Source: Apus apus (lineage: Eukaryota; Chordata; Aves; Apodiformes; Apodidae). From it: a stretch of DNA of 64,000 nt. Shown here piece after piece: positions 56,166 to 64,000 of this stretch. Within the stretch, counting starts at the first letter, position 1, and each line of letters starts with the position of its first letter. Position numbers and translations under genes: made by a program. The notes under the pieces are model-generated. The model had not been told where the DNA came from, ran no database searches, and saw only the letters and a list, made by a program, of their open reading frames with translations. The stretch is from positions 62,640,905 through 62,704,904 of the forward strand of contig NC_067312.1 in assembly GCF_020740795.1 (NCBI RefSeq). Reading direction: 5' to 3'.

Positions 56166-57879
56166 GTGATGTAAAAAAGGGAATAAGAGATTTCTCATAA
56201 ATTAGCTCCGTTTCTGGAACTAATTAAAAGTTACCTGCTGAAATTTCGAAGATGGAAATTAAATACTGGCAATGTTTTCTTTGACAGGATTCTGTTCCAA
56301 ATTGGCTGTTTCAATTAATATATTAACTTATGTATTACAAATGCTTAGAAGGTAATTGATTTTGTATTTAAGTGATCAGTGTTGTATTACAAGACATTTT
56401 CAGTGTCTGAGGCTGTGGGGGTGTTAAGTAATCATGAGAAGTTTTATTGTGGAGCCCGTTGGTATCATTGGGATGAACTACTAGCCTAGTGCCTTTCTAG
56501 CCTTCTACTGTTCCAAGTTACATTTTTCAGCACTTGATAGTATGAAGATTTCAATATATGGAGAACAGTGCTAGAAAATTTGGGCTTCCACTGCTACTGA
56601 GATTACCGAAGCGTTGTGTTTGTAACTGTCTGCTTTTTTACTCCTTGGTGATGGCAGTAGTACATTGTGCTTAGTTGCGTTGTGTATATATGTTTCTACA
56701 CCAAACAGATTTCTGTGTGCTTCAGTGTTCAGGTGACTGGTTAGCCAACTTGTTGGTTAGTGATTTTTAAATATAACGTAGTTACATCCATGCTACAAGT
56801 ATCCATGATTCAGCAAATGCAGTTGTTCAGGCTGTTGTTAATATTCTTTGATATTTTTATTCTAGTGGCTCTTTGGTTTTTAAAATGTTGTAATAAGCTG
56901 TGATGTGAGTAGTAATATTACTTTATGACAAATGGGTTTAAGAAATGAAAATGTCTTCAGTTCAAAGTGTTTAAAATAGGCTGTAGCATGATATACATTA
57001 TTTTTCCAGAGGATGTTTTCTTCTACTTTTTGGGAGTGTATTTCCAGCATTGAAGCAAATGTTTAGCAAAATAATCTTGAACAGATGTTTAACTCAACCT
57101 GAAGTTTTGGCTATATCATAGCCAGTTGTCATTGGAATTTGGGCTTTTAAACTGTTGTTGTCAAATAGAAAAAAATACCTGCAGTTCTTATGAGCAAGAG
57201 AAAAGAAAGCTTTCTTGTCATTCTTTTTTACAGTAGTAAGCTAACATTATGTTTTTACTGAACTCCATGGTGGAATTAATGTATGAGCAATGATGATAAA
57301 TGGTGGATGAGGGATGTGAGGAAGGAAATTTATGATGCAATTAAATGGGGCATGGAAGAATAAGTAAATATATTTTATTTTTCAGACTCTAGTAGTTACT
57401 GAAAGAGCTGAACTGCCCTTGCCATGAGTTTATAAATTCTGAATGTCAGAAATTATAATTCAGAAAAGATAATGGAATAATTTTGAGTATCTTTTTACAA
57501 CTTCAGTAACTGTTAGATCAATAGATACTACTAGGAAAAAAAAACCCACACAGAAATGAAATCTTTTCTTTTGCAGAGCTGGCATCATATGCAGTGAGTA
57601 TCTAAATGTCAATTGTAAGTGTGTCTGCCTAGTCAGGAAGCGCGTTTAAAGGAGTGAGATTTTTTTTCAGCATTGAGATTTTTAAGCTTGCTTCAGCCAT
57701 GCCGGTATGTCTTGCCATTATATGCTAGAATTGGAGGCTTTAACCTTACAGTAGTGCTTTGGGTAGAGGATCTGTAAAGCAAATATAATTAGTTACAGAT
57801 TAATTGTATGCCTAGTTGAGGAGAGGTAGTCTTATACAAGAATTGTACTGTATTGAATAACTGTGTTTTTCTTTAACAG

Positions 57880-58296
57880 AATTCCTGTGAATCCTAGTAA
57901 ATATTACTGGTGTTGTGCATCCTGGAGATATATTTTTGCTACAGATACTACCAAGGTTTTGTGAATGGGATGAATGTGTTGCTGTAGACTGCTTTCTGAC
58001 AGTAACCGGCTGGGCTCTTCACCGGTGATGTTTTCCTTCTCACATTGTCCAACTGGAGTTTGCTTATACTGATTTTCAAAAAGAGGAAGAAATCAAAGTG
58101 GAGTACCATAAACTTGACATGGATAATAAAAAGAAAGACAAGGACAAGGCAGATGAAAAAATGACACGGCCTAGTGGGAAGTCAGGCCATAATCCACGTG
58201 GAACTGGTTCTTCAAATTCTGGAGTGTTAATGGTTGGCCCTAACTTCAGAGTAGGCAAAAAAATTGGATGCGGTAACTTTGGAGAACTACGTTTAG
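57880..58296 (+). other. CSNK1G3: CSNK1G3 exon 2 (5'-UTR plus start codon)
   Basis: The acceptor TTTTTCTTTAACAG at 57866-57879 opens the exon. The donor TTTAG|GTAAGA follows 58296. The first 239 nt are untranslated and contain three short upstream open frames. The coding part begins at 58119. Confidence 0.85.
58119..58296 (+). CDS. CSNK1G3: CSNK1G3 coding exon 1
   Basis: The exon encodes 59 codons plus one base: a Lys/Asp-rich N-terminal tail, a Gly/Ser-rich stretch (GTGSSNSG) and the first kinase strand up to FGELRL. The donor is TTTAG|GTAAGA. Confidence 0.96.
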
Positions 58297-61200
58297 GTAA
58301 GATCCTTGTTTCTTTATATCAGTGTACATTATTCAGGGCCATTGTATGCAGTCTAGGCATGAAAATGTCTACATGAACACACCATACAGCTATTCAAACT
58401 ACTTCCAAGTTTCAGATAGATTAAATATGCCATGCACATCTTCTCTTGACCTTGGCCAGTGCAAGCTATATTGCATATTAAGAATCCTCATAGCAAGAAA
58501 TATACTGAGACTAAAAATATTTTCTCTCTCTGTTCAGTGCTAGCCTAAATTCAATCGGTTGCCTCTTCAAGATGTTGTAAATTGCTTCATGATTATTGTG
58601 TTTTGCTAGCTTTCCTGGCTTCCTGAAGCAGTTTATTCAGATGTATTTGTGGCTAAGTCTACATGAAGCACATCCTTCTCTTGTAGGTCCAGCCCGTGTG
58701 GTCTTGAAGATCTCTTGGAGCCATTGTAGCAAGCACTGAAGTGTTTTTAATAGCAGCAAGCTCTTGGATTTCTTGGTTTTTTTTCCATCAGCCATGGTGT
58801 AGTGAGGCCAAACAGTGAGATGCTGTTAGACAGGGGCAGTGAGACTTCCTCTGTAGAGAGGATCTGAGATGTGGATAATTCAGTCACTTAATTCCGTGCT
58901 GAACAAATGGTTGAAAATCAAATTATGAAGGGACAGAAGGACCTGTGAAATTTTGAAGGAATTTGGGCAGTGAAGTTGGAAGTTTTACCATTTGTTAAAG
59001 TAGGCACTTAATGTTGGGTGTGTGCTTTTGGAAGAGTATATATTTAGTTTTGTGGATTTGTATCTCTGTACTTACAGCATGATTAGCCAGGGTTTTCAGA
59101 ATATGGGAATTCTTTGTGTTAACAAATACAACTTGACAGTGGCAAGAATTTTTTACAGTATTCCTGGAAGGCTTGAGTTAATGCCCTGCTTTGAGGTTTA
59201 AAGAGAGATAGGTTCAAAAGTAGGTTATTTGGGAGTAGGAAGGGCTGCCTAGGTGTGTTTCTGTTTATCTTCTGCCTCTGGTAGAAGTACTACTAATTGT
59301 CCTTCAGACAATGTTTTTAATACAGGGATTTCTGGGTGGCCTTACCTTGTTTGAGTCAGAATGTAAACAAGCTTAGCGTATTACTGCTGTGGAAGAATAA
59401 AGGATAACATTTCTTGAGCTCTGAGGATACTGAATTTAATGCAATTTAATAAGAGATACCCTTGTTATTCCTATTAATAGTAGTTAAGATAAATGTACTT
59501 TGACCTTTATGGTATTATCTTGTGCCTCTGCAGTTCACAAGTCAAGCTGAAGTTCTGTCTTCAGCGTGTCCTAAACTTTTCCAAACTGGCTTGGAATGAT
59601 AATTTTTCTTCTAAACCTCTCCATGAACTAAATAAAATTTGTATAAGTACTGTCACATTTACTACTGAAGGCAACTGGAAACTAATAAATTATCTGTCTG
59701 TTATCTTGGAGTGATCACAATGTACAGAGTTGATTATCTGCTTCAGATAAATAACTTATTAAATAACAGTAACTTTAACTAATTTGCTTGTGGCAGGTAA
59801 AGTGAAGTATTCTGTTCAATTCTAAGTAAAATGTAAAAGTTAAGACTTGAAATCCTATAGTACTGAAATAAAAAGGGAGAAACAAGTAGAAGAAAGGAGG
59901 AAAATAAAAGTGTAGTGTACTGTCTTGCAACAGCCACCAGGTCAAGTGCAGGATTGTGGGTTTTTTAAACATCAGGTTTTTTTTTTTTGCATTTATAGCA
60001 AATATTTTGAGTCCTTATTTATTATTTGTGGAGTAAGATGTTTTAAATGTTTAAGTTACTGAAAGAAGGAGTTAGGATTGGTGTTACAGCTTCTGATTTA
60101 AATTTATTATTTTTGCATTTGCAGTACTATGGTAGCAAGTAACTTAAAGTGCATATCCCTCCTGCAAAGATGTACACAAGCACTTAATTTGTTCTATATA
60201 TGTTTCCTCAAAATAAAATATATTTTGAGCATGGTTTCTTAGGGTTATATCTTCAAGACTCAAAAGGAGGAATAGAGTTGTTAGTGGCAAAATTGCTCTT
60301 CAGGAAATAAAAAATCAGACAAAATTCAGGACTTAAAAAGGAGATAAAATTACATATTGGTAACCATTGTAATTCTTCCACCTGAGAACGAAGGAATTGA
60401 CATTGTAGTGGCTTGTGGATCAAATATTGTAAATTGGCCATATGTAGCAAAAAGTGTTTTGTGATGTGCAGCCACGAGCTTGTAGAGGCTGAACTGTTTT
60501 GAATATTGAGCTGTTAATCTGAAACTTCTTTTGAGTTATAATTAAGATAAATTGATGGGGTAGTAAAAGAAATCTTGTTGCACCTGCATGTGATACATTA
60601 CACAATACCTGTTCTGTGCTTAGATATAGACTTACAGTGGTGTCAAAGCTAGTGTCTTCTGTATTTTAAAGAGACAATTGTCTTGAATCACTACATGGAA
60701 AGTTGTGTCTTCTGTTTCTTCAGAATGATAAGCCTGTCATTAATGCGTTGGGATACTGAAGTTCAATATCCAGTCATTTAACTGTAACTGGATTTGTTAG
60801 CTATTCCAGTAGCTGATTTATATTTTTAATAGACTGAAAGAGCACGGCCCCTGCAAGAGTTTCTTTTAATGTTTTCTAGATTGTAAAGGCATACAAATAG
60901 ACTGAAGCAACTTACAATTTTTTGTCAAGTTATAATAAGAAAGCTCTCTAACTGTTTAAGATGCCAGGATTTCTACTCTAGTCCATGGATAGGTGTTGGA
61001 ATTATCCATTTTTTAGTGGGCATGCTGCCCATACTTTTTTGTGTTTATTATTGTATAGCATTCAGGTAACTGGCATTTTGAAATGTTGATTCCCCTAATA
61101 GGCACATGATTTAAATACATTTTTTTTTCAGCTTTGCGAGAGTACTCTGTTTTTAAAAATTAAGATGAAAGCTGAGATCACGGTCTTTGACTAGAGAATG

Positions 61201-62064
61201 TAACACTGTTTCTGTTTTGATCCATGTTTTTTCCCTGTTTGATTTCTTTAACAAAACTGAGCCAAACATGGGAAGTTTAGACCTGAGTAATACTACAGAG
61301 AAAAATGTATGATTGTAATTAAAAATAATGCACACTAAACTGATTTGAAGACTGCAGAGAAATGTAAAGTGATGGAAGTGAAAACTTACTTTTTCCTTTA
61401 TCTGCTATTTTTTAGTTTTACACCTATAAAGCTTGTTTGATTTATTAGTCATTGCATACAATTTGAAGTAATGCTTGTTGAAATATACTTACCCAGTTAT
61501 GGAATAACTTTTAAAGCAGCAGATGCTTTTTCCTAGTGGTGTAAATGTTTTAACTCTGTAATATCCATACCCTGTTTATCCTAACTTTAAGCTTAGTAAA
61601 TTACAGAATTGAGGAAAAGAAGTACTCCTGGTCAAGTCTAGCTTGGATTAATGTCTGATGTTCCAAAATCATATAATTTAAAATAAATTCTAAATTGTTT
61701 TCGGCCATACACATGAATACAGAGTATTCCACTTAAAGTAATTTACCAATTTTCAAGTTTTTCTAGTGTATAAAAATTTTTGCAAGCTTGGTGAAATAGC
61801 TGAAACTCTGTATCTGTGAAAATGCCACTCCTTACAGCGTTCAAGAGCAAAGTTATCTTTAAAGTATGGTATCAGACTATTATAGTCACATCATTTTAAG
61901 TCACTACCAGAACACCTTGCACCTTAGATCAAAAATGTTTCAAAGACTTCCTTGAGGTTTAAGTGGCATTTTTATTGAATAGAAAAGCTAGTCTCACGTT
62001 CTTGTTTTTGTTCTTTTTTCAAGGAAAAAATTTATACACAAATGAATATGTGGCAATTAAGCTG
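58119..62064 (+). CDS. CSNK1G3: CSNK1G3, casein kinase I isoform gamma-3 (5' part, 2 coding exons)
   Basis: CSNK1G3 is a membrane-associated Ser/Thr kinase of the CK1 family. Gamma isoforms phosphorylate LRP6 in Wnt signalling and act in membrane trafficking. Coding exons are 58119-58296 and 62024-62064, joined in phase 1 (TTA G|GA AAA). The peptide starts [20 protein letters not shown] and continues [20 protein letters not shown]. The [10 protein letters not shown] start separates gamma-3 from gamma-1 and gamma-2. The glycine-rich loop GCGNFG is at residues 50-55 and the VAIK lysine is residue 72. The ATG at 58119 is chosen over an in-frame upstream GTG because it matches the family N terminus. 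Only 73 of roughly 420-450 residues are present. The catalytic loop, DFG motif and C-terminal palmitoylation region lie to the right. Confidence 0.96.
58297..62023 (+). other. CSNK1G3 intron between coding exons 1 and 2
   Basis: 3.7 kb of AT-rich intron. No transposable element, RNA gene or additional exon was recognised. Confidence 0.75.
62024..62064 (+). CDS. CSNK1G3: CSNK1G3 coding exon 2
   Basis: A 41-nt exon encoding the end of the split Gly codon plus [13 protein letters not shown]. The acceptor is TTTTTTCAAG and the donor is AAGCTG|GTAAGT. The invariant kinase lysine is in VAIK. The small size and phase fit the gamma-CK1 gene structure. Confidence 0.95.
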
Positions 62065-63314
62065 GTAAGTTAATTATTTTTTTAAAGTATTAATATATAA
62101 TGGTCTGATTTCCTTAAGTAGTATCCTTAATAGCTTTGTATGTTTTCAACTGACTACAAGAAAGCAATTATTGATAGGTTTAGTTATATGCTTTGGACAT
62201 ATTGAATAAAACCAGTATTAATAGTGGTCACTTTTCTCAGAGCTGAATCTGTGTTTATAAAGTTGATGATGATTGACTGCAGCTTCAAGGATATGCTCAG
62301 CATACTTTCTAATAGATTCCTTTTTTTTGTGCAACAATTAGAGGGGCACCCAACTTAATGTGAATCTGACATCAGGTGACTACAAAGAAGCTCCAGAAAT
62401 TCTGCAGACTGCCTGTATTTTAACACCCTTATTCTCATCCTAATCTGTTATTTGTCTGTAATCACTGGTATTTGCACATCTGTTTGCAATGATGTGTAAA
62501 ATGTTTCCTTCACTTACAAACATTATAAAAGTGGGTATTTTGTTACTATGCCATTCTGGTTTTTCTGAGTCTTTCAATAGAACTACCCATTTTACTACAT
62601 GGTTTTTGCTTGTAGATACTTTTAACTTCTCGGTAAATAACTGTTATTGTAATCAAAGTATCTCAAGATGAAATAATTTTTTTTTGCTATTTGTAATTGT
62701 AAAAGTTTAGGACTTCCAGTAATCTCTTGTTACTGTAGTAGGACTGAATGTTTTTCACAGCATAGTATGGAGAATTTCTGGTTCCATAAAGTGAAAGGTG
62801 AACTGTGGAAAATGAAATACATGGCTTTGGATGGGCAATCTAAAAAGCATTACTGATGTATATAGTAAACTCCTAAAATATTTGTGTAACTGTCCTTGCT
62901 TAGAAAAAGTTCTGCTTCAGTAGTAGTTACAGATTTTGAAACATCCAAGTTACGGTTTGAAAGAGCAACATCTGATGTTGTTTTGAGGGTTATAGCGTAT
63001 GTTATATACATACATTATATGTATAGTTTGCAGTTTATATATATATATTTTGTGGTTTTATAGTGTATGTTATACCAGATTAAATTAATTTTGGTTTAAA
63101 ATACAGTGAATTTATTTTGTGTCTCCGGTAAAACCTGTGACACGAGAATTCCACTAGGTGAGGCCTGTTTACTACAATGTGCATTCAGAAATAGTCTGCA
63201 AGATAGTGATTTTTATTTTCCTAAGCACAAATTACTTGTTGATGTAGAGCAAGAGAACTTTTAAATCTGATGTGTGTGTTTTCATAGAACTGTTATTCTT
63301 ATATTTGTAACTAC
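62065..63314 (+). other. CSNK1G3 intron after coding exon 2 (partial)
   Basis: AT-rich intron with a short (TA)n/ATATAC-rich stretch at about 62998-63050. The next coding exon (expected to continue after ...VAIKL) is not found up to the window end. Confidence 0.75.
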
Positions 63315-63805
63315 TTGTCTTGGTTTAGTGATCACAGCAAACTAAAACACAGAACAGATCTGCCCTCTGTTACTCCTCCCCTACCCTCCCAGGGGAAGAT
63401 AAAAGGGGGAGAAGGAGGGGAGGGACTTCAAGGTTGGAAGTTGAAACTTGCAGGTTTACTAGAACAGGGAAGGGATAGTAAGACATGTATAATAATGAAA
63501 AATGCACAAATATATGCAAAACCCAATTTCAATGGGTTTGAAAGTTGGTTGTGGCCGAGTCAACTAGGGAAAAGGGGCCAGAGCTCCTCCCAGGAACTGA
63601 TGGAGTCAGATCCCTGCAGAGCATGTGGCAAGGTAAGGACAAAGAGCACCAGCCTCTCTCCAAGAGGTCTGAGCACAGGAAGGCAGAAAGGAAGAAGGAA
63701 GCAGGAAGGGGTGGACTTTCCTGCCCTCCCAGCTTTTATTGGTTATAACAGGGAGTGGGAGGAAACACTGACCCCTCTCTGTCCTGCCCCCTGGGCCCCC
63801 TCAGG
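63315..63805. mobile_element. LTR-like repeat block (probable ERV LTR)
   Basis: The block begins abruptly with TGTCTTGGTTTA, a start typical of passerine/neoavian ERV LTRs, and changes base composition sharply from the AT-rich intron to a GC- and purine-rich sequence. No terminal CA end or target-site duplication was identified, so boundaries and strand are uncertain. No viral gene is present. Confidence 0.4.
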
Positions 63806-64000
63806 GTCCTTAACATCACCTTTTCATGCTTCCAAGTCAGCCACTCAGAAATCAACTGGGAGCAACATACATCTAGCACAACTTGGGCCAGGACATTTCT
63901 AAGCCACCTGGATGACAGCTTTATGGAACAGGGTGTAAAGGAGCCAACTTAGAGGAATGCCCTCCCCCATCTGCTGCTTGTCAACAGAGAGGATCGTGTG
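63806..64000 (+). mobile_element. CR1-type LINE ORF2 endonuclease fragment (runs off the window)
   Basis: The plus-strand frame reads VSHSEINWEQHTSSTTWART, then FLSHLDDSFMEQGVKEPT, one stop, and LLLVNRED. This is the pattern of the endonuclease C-terminal part of CR1-family ORF2 (compare DNFLMQIVEEPMRRGALLDL in the copy at 49.6 kb). It is a decayed copy continuing past base 64000. Confidence 0.6.

Larger units (their letters stand above)
37269..57879 (+). other. CSNK1G3 intron 1 (large 5'-UTR intron)
   Basis: A roughly 20.6 kb intron between the CpG-island exon and the start-codon exon. Embedded items are listed separately: the MIR-like remnant (about 40.0 kb), CR1 (49.4-51.7 kb), the minisatellite (53.5-54.3 kb), the exon-like segment (54.29 kb) and the ERV LTR-like block (55.1-56.2 kb). 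The stretches 37.5-40.0, 40.2-49.4, 51.8-53.4 and 56.2-57.8 kb show AT-rich sequence with no recognised gene. Confidence 0.7.

Noticed and set aside
58098..58118. In-frame extension of CSNK1G3 from a GTG at 58098
   Set aside because: Family members start at the [10 protein letters not shown] methionine. The upstream codon is GTG, and there is no evidence for non-ATG initiation.
63315..63902. 195-codon open frame at the right end
   Set aside because: It crosses the LTR-like block into the LINE fragment in a frame different from the recognisable endonuclease peptide.

Overview
The window is vertebrate nuclear DNA, almost certainly from a bird. The evidence is the intron-exon structure, two CpG-island promoters, several CR1 LINE copies (most 5'-truncated, some with the typical ATTCTGTG-type tail), avian-type LTR fragments, and compact introns. 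Species cannot be read from the sequence.

Left part (1-18510, minus strand): the 5' two-thirds of CEP120, a centriole-elongation and ciliogenesis protein. Thirteen coding exons can be placed to the base. Their splice phases chain without a break into 667 codons (2001 nt), starting at the ATG at 18510-18508 inside a CpG island. The remaining C-terminal coiled-coil exons lie to the left of base 1. One extra in-frame 38-codon candidate cassette exon lies in intron 8 (7603-7716).

Middle (about 18.5-36.2 kb): the CEP120 CpG-island promoter, with four GC boxes spaced 20-21 bp and ETS and RFX-like sites. It is followed by about 17 kb of intergenic DNA holding CR1 fragments on both strands, a possible CR1 ORF1 remnant, an old MIR-like SINE remnant and simple repeats. 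No convincing gene was seen there.

Right part (36.2-64 kb, plus strand): the 5' end of CSNK1G3 (casein kinase I gamma 3). A CpG island holds the probable untranslated first exon. A roughly 20.6 kb intron follows, then the exon with the start codon (57880-58296, ATG at 58119), then a 41-nt second coding exon (62024-62064) ending just after the VAIK lysine. The rest of the kinase lies to the right. The large intron carries a degenerate 2.3 kb CR1 ORF2 copy, a strikingly uniform 58 x 13 bp minisatellite, a possible cryptic exon directly after it, an ERV LTR-like block and a MIR-like remnant. The window ends in LTR-like and LINE endonuclease-like sequence inside CSNK1G3 intron 2.

CEP120 and CSNK1G3 are divergent neighbours here, as in human 5q23; the order is conserved synteny. 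No prokaryote-type system, CRISPR array or new multi-gene system was found. The most noteworthy items are the minisatellite with its adjacent exon-like segment, the candidate CEP120 cassette exon, and the helically spaced GC-box array.
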